DNA from: Diospyros lotus
Lineage: Eukaryota; Streptophyta; Magnoliopsida; Ericales; Ebenaceae
Assembly (NCBI RefSeq): GCF_014633365.1
Contig: NC_068351.1
Span: 15,444,907 to 15,508,906 of the forward strand
Reading direction: 5' to 3'
Length of the DNA stretch: 64,000 bases
Both the position numbers and the translations under genes were made by a program. Each line of letters opens with the position of its first letter. The stretch's first letter is position 1. Shown piece after piece: positions 34,804 through 47,711 of this stretch. Below the pieces are notes generated by a model. That model ran no database searches and was not told the origin of the DNA. It saw nothing but the letters and a program-made list of their open reading frames with translations.

Positions 34804-36415
34804 TGTAATGGCCCGCCTCCCGGAGCCCCCACTAGCATAGCGGATTTGTGAGAGGGTCATCAATTGGATGATATAGAACAATTCCCACTGAGCATCTTGC
34901 AAAAGAAATAACTAGCACATGGCATTTCATAGCCATCCTTACATAGCCAACCTCACGGTTACTCAAACTAGGTCCACACGCAACCACATATAACGTATGA
35001 CAATCCGGGACTATATAACACATATCGCTCTAAAAAACAATAGTTTATCAACCTGACAAAACAAAAACTACACCTAAGACCCTATCTTCAGGAAAGCTCT
35101 ACACACAATACTATGATCCGAAGGATAGGTCCCAGCACCATTGAGCGAACTGGCCAACTCAGGTATTCCTCTTACCTGGAATGATAGAAAATAAGGGTGA
35201 GTCACAAGACTCAGCAAGTGTATACAAGAAACAAAAGCTAGTAAGGCTTTGGTCCCTCATTGATGCAATTCCCAAATCCCAACACACACTGTCAACATCA
35301 GATCGTAATTAAATAAATAAGAAATTCACATACATAAGACCCAAGACCCACAACTTTCACACAATCACCCATTTGGAACCTAAACCAACCAGGTGCGGCA
35401 TCATTCCCAAGGAAATGGGGCGATACATAATATCATGATAGTCAGAAATAAATATCACCAAGGGTCTTTTACTAAACTTAAACCACTGTTAACACCTCGT
35501 CAACGACTCACAAGTTTAATATTTGGAATCAAATTAGGGTAAGGAAGGAAATAAAGTACGCAAGACGACGAGGACTTGAGTAAAGATTAATGAGCAAGCA
35601 AAGAAGACTTAGAACTTGCCTTTAGATAGCCGATTCTTGCCTTTCCCGCACTCTCATTGCAAAGTAATATTTTTATAGAAAATAATAAAATTACAGCCCA
35701 AAATAATTAAATCCAATCGTATAAGATTTATAATCTAACTGTACAGAATTTAATACTTCCATTTCCTACTTACTTGATATCTGTAAACTCTAAATACAAA
35801 TATTTTTCTTCCAAATTTCCCTCTCATGCGATTGCTAGCACCTCTACTTCTTCCCAAATCCTCCCTCCTCCTATTTCCTTCCTCTTTTGCTTTTGAAATG
35901 GCCGAATTTGGCTTTGAAATGAACAAAATAGAAATTGCTCGACCAGGGCAAAAGAAATGGCCTAGAGCACACCATATGGCGCCACCAGTAGCCGTGCAAG
36001 GCTACCACCGCCTTGGGTCAAAATGACGTTGTTTTGGCCCTTGGCCAAATAAATTGGCTATTTTTCTCTCCCACGTGCACAACTGCTTAGCCTTGAACCC
36101 GCGTTACCCTATTGGCCCCTACATGCATGACTGCCTGCTCTAGCCGCCTCCTTCAACACGTATATACATCTAATAAATTTTAAGGTGATATCCAGCCCCT
36201 TTCCAAAAATTGTACCTCAACCCCCAAAGTTTCCAAAACTGTCACTCATGCCCCACTTAATAATTACACTTATACCCTGATTTTACTAAATACTTGCCAA
36301 TTTCCTTAAAACAATATAAATTAATATTTTCCTTTAGATCCACAATTATTCAATAATCACCTCAAATACTAAAACTAATGATTATTATTTATTTTCAAAA
36401 TTCTAGGATGTTACA
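34804..36415 (-). mobile_element. Solo LTR, family A, minus strand, perfect 5-bp target duplication
   Basis: On the minus strand it runs TGTAACATCCTAG to GGGCCATTACA. The target duplication is AGAAT at 34799-34803 and 36416-36420. It shares with 30020-32331 the segment GTCATGCA-G...GGGTTCAA and the GAGTC-ACAA-GACTC hairpin (35199-35212). The position of the 20-bp palindrome is present but decayed (near 36023-36042). Its 1,612-bp length implies internal deletions relative to the other copy. Confidence 0.9.
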
Positions 36416-36581
36416 AGAATACTACAAAATATTGTAATTTCTAATCCAAAAGGGTAATGATATCAAAGGAATGTCAACAATTTTTTCCATTCATTGTGGA
36501 AGACTTGACCTTTGCATCCATAATTGAGTTAGACCCTCAGAAAAAAAAAAGTTAATCTTAGAACAACTCTATCTCCAAAAG

Positions 36582-38909
36582 TGTTGAGAAATTTGTATTT
36601 TGATTGATTGAGAAAATAGTTTTTAGAAAATATGTTTTCAGTAAATTTAATTTATTAATGATTTCCAAAACATTTTATAAATCCTCTTAAATTGGAGAAC
36701 TTTATGCTCATATATATATATATATATATCTTTCAAAATAGTCGATTACGATTTTGTATTAGTCGAGTATGATATAGAGCTTGTGAGAAAATCTCTTGAA
36801 AAAATTGGCTAAGTATGTAAACACCTCTTGATAAAATCAATTGAGTATATTTTTGTATTAGTTGAGCATACTATAAAGCTTGTGAGAATTTTTTTTTGAA
36901 AAATTGGCTTAGTATGAAAAAAATTTGATTTAATCAATCGAGTATTGAAGTGACTCAATCAACTATCATAAGTTCCTACTCGAGTATGTTATGCAAAAAC
37001 TCTATTTTCTTAAAGCTTGATTGAGTATGGTTCTTCTGAAATCGACTAAGGATTTTTCATCACTTGAGTAAGCCTTTTTTGAAAATTGAGTATTTCTATA
37101 GCTATGAAATTTGAGCATATTTTCAACCGACTAATTTATTTGGTTAATTGAGTATATATACATGTTAGTTGAATGAAGTTCGGATTGTCTCTAGTTAAGT
37201 CTCTCATCCTAAAAGAAATCAAGTAACCAATGTTTGTACTTGAGTAATTTTATGTTAGTTGAGTATTCTTAGCCTAGTAATCGAGTAAGTAATGTAAGGT
37301 CTCTGTGGATTCTGAGTTAGCCGAGTAATGACTTAGTCACACTCGAGTAATCTCTCTAGATAATCGATCACTTGAGAAGTCCAATCGAGTAAGCACTATA
37401 TTAGTCGAGTAAGTCTATTCAATAGTCGAGTATTCTTTGTCAGATTTTAAAAAATATAGCTATTATTTAGAGTAGAAAAAGAGGATAGTTTTGACTATTA
37501 GAGCTTTATCTCTTTATTTTATGAAGTCTAACTATGTTATCTTATAAATGAATGATAAATGTGTTTATGCAAGGTGTGTAAAAGGTTTTATCTTTATAAT
37601 TTGCATATTTTTCTTAACTAATTTGACTGTTATAAATCAAATAAAAAAAAAAAAAAAACCGAGTATGTGTAGGTATCAAGGAAAAATCCAAGTCCAAAAA
37701 GTTTTTATAAAAACCGAGTGCTGCACGAGGTCAGGTGGTGCTGTTAAGGAAGCCTGAGCTGTTATTTGAGTAATGTCAAGCCAACCTAAAACCTAGACAC
37801 AACCAACCTAAATTCGATTTTAGATCAAGGTCATTGCTTGAGTGATAAGTTTTTCATGCTTAACTTCTTTTACTTCAAACCATTATTTGATCGAGCTTTA
37901 TGCAGATCTTTTTAAACAAAAAATTAGAGAGTTAAGTGTTTTATTCATTCATATTCTTATAACTCTATTTTGATCAAGAAAATGTTTGAAATATTTTATA
38001 TTTTCTCTTGAGAAATTCTTTCATAAAAATTGTGAAACTTGTAAAAGGTTAAGCTTAATCCTTTGAAAGGCTATGTATTGGTTATGGCTAAACCTAGTTT
38101 GAAAAAGACGCATGTAAAGGTTACAGCTACTCTTGTGAAAAGCTAGGGTTAGCACTTAGCTTGTGAAATGTGGAGGTTATAGCTGCTCCTATGTAAAACT
38201 GGGGTTCCTACTTAGCTCGTGAAAAGTAAAGGTTTTAGTTGAGCTTGTAAAAATTATGTATAGGTTATAGTTGGTCCCTAAAAGATAAAATTCCTTAGTG
38301 GATGTTTTCAAAATCCTTAGTGAGGAGTTAAGGTAGTGGACTAAGGTTGTTAGTTGACCAACTCAAAAATGTTGTGTTCATGTGGTTTGATTTATTATAT
38401 CTTTAATGGTATTATTTTTCTTCTGCCATAAAATATTTTTTCATTTAATTCCATTAGCATCATGCAAAGATTATTCCTCTTTTCATTGCATATATAAAAG
38501 TCCTTAAACCTTTTTAGTCTCAATTTTCATTACATGCATAAAAGATTTTTTTATCTTTTTTGATTTCGTGTATAATTCTCAAATGCATATATTTCATAAG
38601 ATTTGAAGTTTAAAATCTACTAAAGTATGTAAAACATCTTCGTTGTCATCATAACTGCTTTCTTATACTTTGCTTCAAATGTTGCCTCTCATTTATACAT
38701 ATATATATATATATTTTTCAAAGGTTGATATCTGTTTAGATTATTCCTTCTTGAAAAATATTTTAATGCACATAAATTTATGTTGAATTATTGTAACCTT
38801 ATAATGTTATGAAAAGCATTGTTACATATCAGCATTGATGCATAATAATTTTTTATATATTTTAAAAATATTCAAAACATCCAATTCACTCCTCTTGGGT
38901 GATCTTTCA
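36582..38909 (+). mobile_element. Sirevirus-type solo LTR, perfect 5-bp target duplication
   Basis: It runs TGTTGAGAAATTTG to TGGGTGATCTTTCA, flanked by AAAAG at 36577-36581 and 38910-38914. The 2,328-bp LTR shares its start, its TCGAGTA array and its terminus with 28624-33804. The U5-like part (38040-38290) contains repeated GTGAAA..TAAAGGTTA-AGCT units. It splits the Tat pol remnant. Confidence 0.88.
36739..37435 (+). repeat. TCGAGTA motif array in Sirevirus-type solo LTR
   Basis: About 25 copies of TCGAGTA or its TTGAGTA/TCAAGTA decay forms occur in 700 bp, including the full palindromic version TACTCGAGTA. Spacing is irregular. Confidence 0.88.
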
Positions 38910-39205
38910 AAAAGTTATAATGTCGCTTTCACAACTACTTCATGAATATTTGGATATCTTTGCATGATAATCATTTGAAATGCCAAGGATTAACATGATA
39001 GTTATCAAGCATTGCTTACAGCTTGATCCTAGAATAAAGGTGGTTCTCCAGGAAAGGGGAACTTTCTCCTAAGCCAGATAAGAAGCCATTGAGAAAGAAA
39101 TGGACAAACTCTTGGTAGCCGGGTTCATCTGAGAAGCTAACTCCCTAGTACAAGTATCCAATGTAGTCTTGGTGAAGAAATCCAAATGGTGAAAAAGCTT
39201 TGGTT

Positions 39206-39340
39206 TGCTATTCTTTATTATTGTACTTGAACTTTTTGGAGGAAAGAAATGAGATTATATTAAAAAATGCTAGTCCTAATTATCATAATCTTTTCCAGTT
39301 GGTTGTGATTAGATTAGGTTTTTGGTTGAAAGCTTTAGAG
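39206..39340 (+). pseudogene. Possible non-LTR retroelement (LINE) 3' ORF scrap
   Basis: The frame reads LNFLEERNEIILKNASPN then LFQLVVIRLGFWLKALE. This resembles the tail of plant LINE ORF2 proteins (a W-L/ERN-I-F-N block followed by I-RIGFWLKA). It is only about 45 residues, abuts the broken Tat RT and ends at the next LTR start. The similarity is from memory of the family pattern and should be treated as tentative. Confidence 0.4.
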
Positions 39341-39361
39341 TGTTCCTTTTTATATGATTCC

Positions 39362-40812
39362 TGTAACGACTTGTTAGGGGGTCTAGGCGTTTTCGGGTAT
39401 TTTATTATGGGCTCAAAATTTTTGCTTTAATTAATTGAGGATTGAAAATATTTTCTTTTATTTATGGAATAAAGTGTAAGTGGAAATAAGAATTTGGTAG
39501 CCCATCCAAATGGGATTAAAAAATGTGGAAAAAGTCCAATTGAATTGGGCCAATGAGATGTGTTTAGAATTTTAATTATATTATGAATGGGTCTAGGTAT
39601 TTTATTACTTAATGGAAGTTTAATGATATTTTAAATGTGGGTATAAGTATTTCAATATTTGATAATAAATTGCTCTGATGGCATAGAAATAATTTTGGAT
39701 TATATAATTTTATATTATGGTGCATGTGATCGTGAAAATAAGTATATGAGTCTAATTTTTAAGAAATTAGAAAATAATGTAATGGGCCTTATCTAATTAG
39801 TTAATGGGTTCGTGGGTTTATCAGGTGGGCTAAATAAATTATTGGGTTGGGCCTAAGTAAAGGACTTAAATTTTATTATGCGAATAAGAAAAATGAAAAG
39901 TTAAAATAGAAATAGGTGTTAGTTGCCAATAGTGCCCTTGGTTTTTCTTTTGACCATTGTAAAGGTGAGGGGCAATCAGGTAATTTGGCAGGGATGCAGC
40001 ATACAGGCTTGCAACCCTCTCATTTTTCCCTCTGTTGCGCCCGAAGCTTTCCCCTTCCATGTAACCTTGCCAACGTCCAACTTTTTCACTTGTCCTCTTG
40101 CTTTCTTAGTTTACATCTTTTTATTCAGCATCCTTCTTCTTCTTCTTCTTCATGGTTCATTTGTTGTGCTGCGTGCGTTGTTTCCATTACGCTGGGGGAG
40201 TAGTGGCGGAGCTAAGAAAAATTTTTAGTCTAGGCCAAATTATAATTTTAGCCCTGGCCAAATTATAAAAATTATAATTATATATAGTAATATATATAAA
40301 AAATAAAAAAAATAAAAAAGTCAGCTGGGGCCAAGGCCTCAGCTGGCCAAAGCGTGGCTCTGCCACTGTCTTGATCAGGCAAGTTCTTTTTCTCGCACCA
40401 CTCTTTTACTTTCATTTCGTTCTTCCATTTGGGAGTTCTTTGATCATAAGAGTTATGCATTTGGATATTCAGTTGAACTATTCTTCTTCTCCCTCTCTGT
40501 AAATACACTGTTCACATATATATATATATACATATATACACCCAGTTATATATTCCCTTCTAATCTAGCATTGGATCATCCCAGATTTTCATTATTTTCA
40601 ATTGGGATTGTTTTCCCCAATCTTTTTTCAGAATGGTGTAGCCATAAGTATTGCTTGTGTTATATATATATATATGTATAAATCATTGTGATGAAGGAAT
40701 ATTTACAGGGGGCAATTTTACTGTACTATCCTTGGGGGGTTACCATTAACTTGGAGCCATGTGTGCCAGTAAAAGCCAATATGCGATTGCCATGTGTCAA
40801 GTCCTAGGAGCT
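39362..40812 (+). mobile_element. 5' part of a long LTR, cut by the Athila insertion
   Basis: TGTAACGACTTGTTAGGGGG starts an LTR-like segment with the usual AT-rich U3, then a CTTCTTCTT leader (40135-40150). It contains a short MITE. Its 3' end is not seen; the Athila LTR begins at 40813, and no continuation was recognised after the Athila element. Confidence 0.45.
40202..40367. mobile_element. Short MITE (166 bp)
   Basis: The ends AGTGGCGGAGCTAAG and (reverse complement of the other end) AGTGGCAGAGCCACG form TIRs. The interior is AT-rich with a repeated GGCCAAATTAT word. The AGTGGCGGAGC terminus is a frequent plant MITE end. No target duplication is obvious. Confidence 0.65.
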
Positions 40813-41952
40813 TGATATGGGAATTTATTCACATATTTATTGGTCATAATTAAATAGTATTTTTAGTATTTTATATGTGTTTGATCTAAAATTGGCTAGT
40901 ATTTTGAGTTTTCTTTATATATATTTAATTTTTAGTATTTCTTGTTATTTTACCAGAATACTGTTTGGTGTTTGGTTTAAAAGAAAATAAAATAAAAAAA
41001 ATAAAAAAAAGAAAGAAAAAAATTATAAAGTTAATTTTAAAATTAATATTATAATTTAAATAAAAAATAAATATTATAAATAATAAGTATTATAATATAA
41101 TTAAAGTTAATATAATTAGTAATATATTAAATATTATATTTTATATTATTTATATATATGATATATCATATATTATACTATTTATATATATATTATATAA
41201 AGTAACGTGTTTGTGAGGGTTGTGTGTGTGATATATATATATATATATATATTATATTAATTGATAAATGAAAGTGGCGTGAATGTGTGGCTTAGGGTGG
41301 AGTTGCACATGTATTTATATATATATTATAATGTGATGAAAGGAAGCAGCAGACAGGAGGATTTGGTGAAGAAGAGAGTTGCTGCAAGGCGCACAGCAGA
41401 GGATTTGGAATTGGGCAGCGGCGCACGGACTGAAGGATTGGAGCTTGAAGCGGCGCACAGACTGCAAGGAAATTAAGGAGGAATTGAGGCCGCGCAAGAA
41501 GGAATTGGAGAAGGCTGTGGCGGACTTCAGGATATCAAGAAGGTTTAGAGCAGCGACAAAGCAATTGGAGGAATTAAAAGAGCAGCGCACGCAGGGACTT
41601 AAGACGTGGGAGGCGGCGCACGGAAAAGCAAAGCAGCCACCATGGAAATCACTAATTTTTGGATCTTAATTCTGAATTAATTTCTTTGATTATTAATTCT
41701 TTTGTTCTTAAATTAATTCTTAGATTTTAATTATGTTTTTCTGGAATTTAATTATGATGGTTTCTGTTATCATGGTTGGCTGAATTTTTGTTAGCTAAGG
41801 TAGACTTCAGGAAATCAAGAAGGTTTAGAGCAGTGACAGAGTAATTGGAGGAATTAAAGGAGCAGCGCACGCAGGGACTTAAGACATCTGGGAGGCGACG
41901 CACGGAAAAACAAAGCAACCACCATGGAAATCACTAATTTTTGGATCTTAAT
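40813..41952 (+). mobile_element. Athila 5' LTR (interrupted)
   Basis: It starts TGATATGGGAATTTATTC and is colinear with the 3' LTR (52239-52590 plus 56420 onward), at roughly nine in ten positions identical by eye. It contains AT-rich U3, (AT)n runs and a GCGCACAGCAG-rich part. A second partial copy of an internal tandem unit begins at 41807. It is cut at 41952 by a reverse-strand LTR, so its true 3' end and the PBS are lost. Confidence 0.82.
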
Positions 41953-43767
41953 TGTAAGCACCCTCGCCCAGATATCCCCAATCACCCGAACGGGAGCGCC
42001 TACGGGAGGAGAAAAATAATGAAACACGAGACAAAGACTACCCCGGCATGCATACACGAAAATAAGAACAGTGGAAGCAAAGCTCAAGACATGCATGCAC
42101 TATGGGTACCCCGCTAACATAGCGGTCACAAGATAAATAAATAAACACAAACTCCTGTGCCGACATACACAAGACTCGAGAAAAGACCTGGTACAGTACG
42201 AAATAATAGAGTAAACCCTACTCAGACATTAGAGTTGATAGGGATTGACGGGACTGCCTGTACACCACACCGAATCTGCTGCTAGACGTTTACTCGCTTG
42301 CTCGGACCCACGCTGCCTCTACCTAGAATGATGGAAAGCAAAGTGAGTCAAGAGACTCAGCAAGCATAAAGAAAAGAAAGACTGAAGGCTGAACATAACC
42401 ATAAAACTCTCCCCAAAGTAAACCCCCAGGTACACACAAGGCATGAGACGCTACAACACAGCAATATAGCATAATAAAAGCACATACCGGTCCTTGAGGC
42501 CCACACAAGACACACGGCACCCAAGTCCCATACAAACCTGCCGCTGCCCTGAAAGGCAACAAATATCTCCACAAACCTGCGCGCGCAATCCCGGGTCGGT
42601 ACTCTCGTCACCCATATCCGTCGGTACTCCCGACAACCGAGCCATAGGCTCCCTCGAAACGGTACTCCCGTCCGATAACTAAATACTACCAGTATCCATG
42701 CAATGAACATAGAAATGCAATGGCGTAGTGAGCATCAACGTGATACAAGGCGCCCATACATCCAGGCATCAGGCCATGCTCTGCCCACATAGTAAACCAC
42801 ACGCCATGCATATGCCGGGCTGGATGCAACCTAACCAAGCTAGAATGTCCGTGTCCAAGCATACTCAATAAATGAATATCCCAACATGCATCCCGTACCC
42901 ATGTGCATATCAAATCATGAACAGTAATACAAGGTATCTAATCATGCAGTAAATCACATATCGGCAGAGCTAGTCAGCAGTGCCCGGCACCGGCTAACGG
43001 TCAGTGACTAGGAGTGTCCGCCCGACGGTCCACTTCAAGGCCGTATCGTAGTCTACCCCAACGTCACCAAACGGTTGACCCCTGCCCCACTACTCAATAG
43101 CTCTAACCAAATCATAAGTAAATCCGAGAAAAACCGTAAATAAAACCCACACGACTAGGAACCTAGTTCCCCAACTGGGTTCAGCATCATTCCGAAAGGA
43201 ATAGGGGCGGTACAAACCCCCGTAGGCTCACAACGAATAAAATTATAGAAGCCTCGGATTTAATTTAAATTAAAACAAATGAATAATAGTTCAACCAATA
43301 AGGCAAGGTGCCGAATTAAAGTAAGGGAGGTGATAAAATACAGGAAATCACGGGGTCTTTCACGGGAATTAAAGAACACGAGGAAAGGGGTTGGAACTTG
43401 CCTGAAATTAGCTGATTCCGACCTCTCTCAAGCTCCCAAGGCAAATTAAATCATTTCCTAGCAAATAACACAACCGGGACCCAAATTAATTAATTTTAAT
43501 TGCGTAAAATTTATAATTTAAATATGATATGCTTCGACTAATTTTTGCCCACGTACTTGATCACTTCCCATGTCGAAATAATTCCAAAATCCCTTTATTT
43601 TTTCATATTTTTCCTCTTCTTCTTCTTCTTATTCTTCTTCTTCTTCTTCTTCTTCTTCCTTTCTCCTTCTCCTTCTTCTTCCTTTCTTCCTCTCCCCTGT
43701 TCTTCTCCCAGCGGCCGCTGCCCCCTTCTTCTCCTCCATGGCACGCACGCCTGTGCGCACCAGAGGT
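41953..43767 (-). mobile_element. Family A LTR fragment, minus strand, inside the Athila element
   Basis: On the minus strand it ends GGGCGAGGGTGCTTACA, like the solo LTR at 30020-32331. It contains CCTTTCAGGGCAGCGGCAGG (42542-42561), the GAGTC-AAGA-GACTC hairpin (42345-42358) and the GACCATGC-style motifs of family A. The 5' third is missing; the break point around 43767 coincides with the abrupt start of Athila gag. A (CTT)n microsatellite sits at 43613-43665. Confidence 0.78.
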
Positions 43768-45052
43768 CATTGAGGGATTATGCATCACCTTCCGTTGTTG
43801 GCATTGCCTCGAGTATTCGTAGGCCGGTAGTACAAGCTAACAACTTTGAGATCAAGCCGGCAATCATCCAAATGATGCAAGCCACAGTTCAATTTGGTGG
43901 CTCCATTAATGATGACCCAAATGCACACATCACCAACTTCTTGGAGATTTGTGATACTTTCAAGCATAACGGAGTCTCTGATGATGCTATACACCTAAGA
44001 TTGTTCCCATTCTCATTGAGAGACAAGGCAAAAGCATGGCTGAGTTCACTTCCACTAGGTTCTATCACCACATGGGATGTCATGGCCTAGAAGTTTCTAG
44101 CTAAGTACTTCCCACCATCAAAAATTGTAAAGATGCGAAATGATATAACTACTTTTGTGCAGTATGAGATGGAGACATTGTATGAAGCTTGGGAGCGCTT
44201 TAAGGAGTTGTTAAGGAAATGTCCACACCACGAATTACCCGTGTGGCTTCAGGTACAAACTTTCTATAATGGATTATCTTCTACTAATCGTTCTATGATT
44301 GATACAGTTGTAGGAGGTACTATTATGAGGAAGACACCTGATGAAGCTTATGAGTTGTTGGATGAAATGGCGTCTAACAGTTATCAATGGCAAGCTGACA
44401 GGTTACCAATGAGGAGACCGACTGTAGGACATGAAGTGAGCAACATCAGTGCTTTATCCACTCAGGTGGCCGCCCTTAATGCAAAGTTGGACAATTTATG
44501 AAACCCATCCATGCCTACAAGGAGCATCACTTGTGACGTATGTGGAGCGGTAGGACATGGTTCAATAGAGTGCCAAATGGGGAATAATTTTGCAAATGTG
44601 CCAAAATCTGCCAACTTTGTAGGGAATTTCCATCTTCAGCAAGATAATCCATATAACAATGTTTACAATCCAGGATGGCGCAACCACCCCAATCTCTCAT
44701 GGAGCAATCATAATGCCATAAACCATCAACCACTTTTCGGATTCCAGCTACAACAAGAAAAGAAACCAAGCTTGGAAGAGTTGATGACCAAGTTCGTAAA
44801 TACTGCTGAGACAAGATTCCAAGGTATGGAAACCAAATTTCAGGACCAGGAGGCATCTATTCGAAACTTGGAGGTACAGGTTGGGCAGATTGCTAAGATG
44901 CTTTCTTCTAGGCCCCAAGGTTCTCTACCAAGCAACACAGAGACCAATCCAAGAGAGCAAGCCAATGCCATCATGCTAAGGAGTGGAAAGGAGTTGCAGG
45001 ATCCACCCAAAGCAAGTAAACCCGTGAGCAAGCAAGAGGGGATGATCTAAGG
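43768..45052 (+). pseudogene. Athila-lineage Ty3/gypsy gag remnant
   Basis: The frame starts mid-protein at LRDYASPSVVGIASSIRRP and continues VQANNFEIKPAIIQMMQATV, NFLEICDTFKHNGVSDDAIH, LRLFPFSLRDKAKAWLSSLP, a block highly typical of Athila gag. WERFKELLRKCPHHELPVWL, QVQTFYNGLSSTNRSMIDTV and KTPDEAYELLDEMASN follow. A C-x2-C-x4-G-H type knuckle (CDVCGAVGHGSIEC, 44532-44573) lies downstream, then a coiled, Gln-rich C-terminus. In-frame stops occur at about 44088, 44501 and 45048. The N-terminus and the PBS leader were removed with the LTR junction at 43767. Confidence 0.92.
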
Positions 45053-47711
45053 AGAAGTGCTTCTACCAAGGGAATTTTATGAGACCAAACTAAAAGAAGA
45101 TGAAACAACACAAAAAAGGCCAAACCAGATGGAAGCAAAATGTGAATATGAGTGGTCGCCAAAAATTAAGTTTTCAGATCCTAATGTCAAGCCATACGTG
45201 CCACCATTGCCTTTCCCTCAAAGACTCAAGCAGCACCAAAATGAGCAATTCGCCAAGTTCTTTGAGATGTTAAAGAAGCTGCACATCAATATTCCATTTG
45301 TGGATGCTATCACACAAGTCCCTAGCTACGCCAAGTTCTTAAAAGATATTTTAGCCAACAAGAGGAAGCTAGCAGAATTTGAGAAGTCAAGCTGAGTGAA
45401 GAGTGCTATGCCATTGTGCAAAACAAGTTGCCACAAAAGCTTAAGGATCTAGGGAGTTTTACTATCCCTTGTATTATTGGTGACATTTGTTTTGATAAAG
45501 TTTTGTGTGATTTAGGAGCTAGTATTAATCTCATGCGTTTAACTATTTTTAGGAAACTAGGTTTGGGAGAACCAAAGCCTACCACAATCACTTTGCAGCT
45601 CGTAGATAGATCAATCAAGCATCCAAAAGGTATTGTGGAAGATGATTTGGTAAAGGTAGACAAATTAATATTCCCAGTTGATTTCATTGTCTTGGATATG
45701 ATTGAGGACCTTGAGGTTCCCCTTATTTTAGGGAGGCCATTTCTAGCTACAGGTAAAGCTTTGATAGATGTCTAGCAAGGACAACTTGTGTTGAGGGTCC
45801 AAGATGACCAAGTAACGTTTAATGTGTTTCAGGCTCTCAAGCATCCAGTAGAAGACCAAACTTGTTATAGACTTGATGTTATTGACTATGTTGTGCATGA
45901 TTGCTTCCAAGTTAACATGTTTGAAGACCCTTTGGAGGGTTGTTTAGTAAAGTCAATTACTACGGGTGGAGAGGAGGATGCATATGAGGAGATTGTCAAG
46001 ATGTTGGAAGCAAATTCACCCTTATGCCAAACCTATACTAAGCAGTATAGACCAAGATATGAGAAGCTAGAGAGACCATTGATGAAACCGCCCAAGCCAT
46101 CCATTGAAGAGCCACCTTCACTTGAGCTTAAACCTCTTCCATCTCATTTGAAATATGCATTTTTAGAAGGTTCTTCATCCTTACCTGTGATTATTTCATT
46201 CTCTTTGACAGGTGACATGGAGGCAAGGTTGTTACAAGTGCTTAAGAAACATAAAAGAGCTTTTGGTTGGACCATATCAGATATTCAAGGAATAAGCCCT
46301 TCCATCTGCACACACAAGATACTTATGGAAGACAACTACAAACCAACCGTGCAGCCACACAGAAGGCTCAACCTGATGATGCAAGACGTGGTTAAGAAAG
46401 AGGTGGTCAAGCTTCTTGATGCAGGTATTATTTATCCCATCTCTGATAGTTCTTGGGTGAGTCCTGTGCAGGTAGTACCAAAAAAGGGTGGCATGACTGT
46501 TGTTACAAATGAAAAGAATGAGTTGATTCCTACTAGGATAGTCACAGGATGGCGAGTGTGCATTGATTACAGGAAGCTGAATGATGCCACTAGGAAAGAT
46601 CACTATCCCCTCCCTTTTATTGATTAAATGTTGGAAAGGGTAGCAGGTAGGATTACTATTGTTTCCTAGATGGTTATTCAGGATACAACCAGATTGCCAT
46701 TGCCCCTGAGGACCAAGAGAAGACTACATTCACATGCCCTTATGGTACTTTTTCATTTAGGAGGATGCCATTTGGCTTATGCAATGCACTTGCGACTTTT
46801 CAACGTTGCATAATGGCAATCTTTCATGACATGGTTGAGGATTTCATGGAAATATTTATGGATGATTTTTCTGTATTTGGCTCTTCCTTTGATGATTGTT
46901 TACATAACTTGTCTTTGGTTTTACAACATTGTGAGGATACTAACCTAATTTTAAACTGGGAGAAGTGTCATTTTATGGTGCAGGAGGGCATTGTGCTAGG
47001 ACATAAGGTTTCCCATGAAGGAATTCAAATGGATCGTGCCAAGGTTGAGGTGATTGAGAAGTTGCCACCACCTACTTCAGTCAAGGCCGTGAGGAGTTTC
47101 TTAGGACATGCCGGGTTTTATTGACGTTTCATCAAGGATTTTTCCTTAATCTCTCGACCATTATCTAATTTATTATCCAAAGATGTTCCTTTTAACTTTT
47201 CTGATGATTGTTTGTAGGCTTTTCACACCCTAAAAGAAAAGTTGATCACAACACCTGTAATGGTAGCACCAGATTGGACACTTCCATTTGAGCTTATGTG
47301 TGATGCCAGTGATAGTGCAATTGGAGCCGTTTTAGGCCAACGGAAGGATAAGGTGTTTCAAACCATTTATTATGTTAGAAGGACCCTCAAAGAAGCACAA
47401 CAGAATTATGCCACTACAGAAAAGGAACTTCTTGCAGTAATCTTTGCAATTGACAAATTCCATTCTTATTTGATTTTGTCCAAAGTTATTGTGTATACAA
47501 ATCATGCGGCATTAAAGTACCTGTTGGCTAAGAAGGATGCGAAACCGAGACTCATTCGATGGATCTTGCTTCTTCAAGAGTTTGATTTGGAGATTCGAGA
47601 CAAGAAGGGGATTGAAAATGTTATCGCAGACCACCTCTCACGAGTGGAGCATTCAACCATGGCGCAGCTGAACCCGTTCCCTATTCAAGAGGAATTCCCT
47701 GATGAACACCT
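45053..47711 (+). pseudogene. Athila pol remnant: protease, reverse transcriptase, RNase H
   Basis: Protease (45416-45775) has the active-site block VLCDLGASINLM and ends IPLILGRPFLATG-like (VPLILGRPFLATGKALIDV). RT includes GWRVCIDYRKLND (46549-46587), a frameshift at about 46640, YYCFLDGYSGYNQI, MPFGLCNALATFQRCIM and the catalytic FMDD box (about 46855-46866). RNase H runs from about 47245 (FELMCDASDSAIGAVLGQRK, YATTEKELLAVIFAIDKF, IADHLSRVEH). Stops at 45773, 46625, 47122 and 47217, plus the frameshift, disable it. The frame continues to EEFPDEHL, where a solo LTR interrupts, and resumes at 49767 with YAVKSSALPCYADIVNFLV. Confidence 0.92.

Larger units (their letters stand above)
34365..39195 (+). 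pseudogene. Tat/Ogre-type pol remnant (PR, linker, RT start), broken by two solo LTRs
   Basis: Three pieces remain. 34365-34803 encodes the protease region (FSKDDLKDTTLPHDDLIV, INIGSSTNILF, YNTILG, NALEVRVSTFHLKVKFLTSN in shifting frames). 36421-36581 is the PR-RT linker (VEDLTFASIIELDPQKKK). 38915-39195 is the RT N-terminus (LDPRIKVVLQERGTFS, EKEMDKLLVAGFI, VSNVVLVKK). The order matches Tat/Ogre gypsy elements. The protease active-site aspartate (normally DNGSS) is replaced, giving NIGSS, and stops are numerous. The gaps are exactly filled by solo LTRs 34804-36415 and 36582-38909. The element stops within RT at about 39195. Confidence 0.8.

Noticed and set aside
41315..41590. Antisense 91-codon ORF with a near-identical partner at 56575-56853
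   Set aside because: The two are the same place in the two LTRs of one Athila element. Similarity is by descent, and no family or start context supports coding.
42323..42710. 83- and 117-codon ORFs on the minus strand, similar to ORFs at 31702-31959 and 5861-6129
   Set aside because: They are translations of the same LTR family A module; frames are not preserved between copies, so the similarity is at DNA level.
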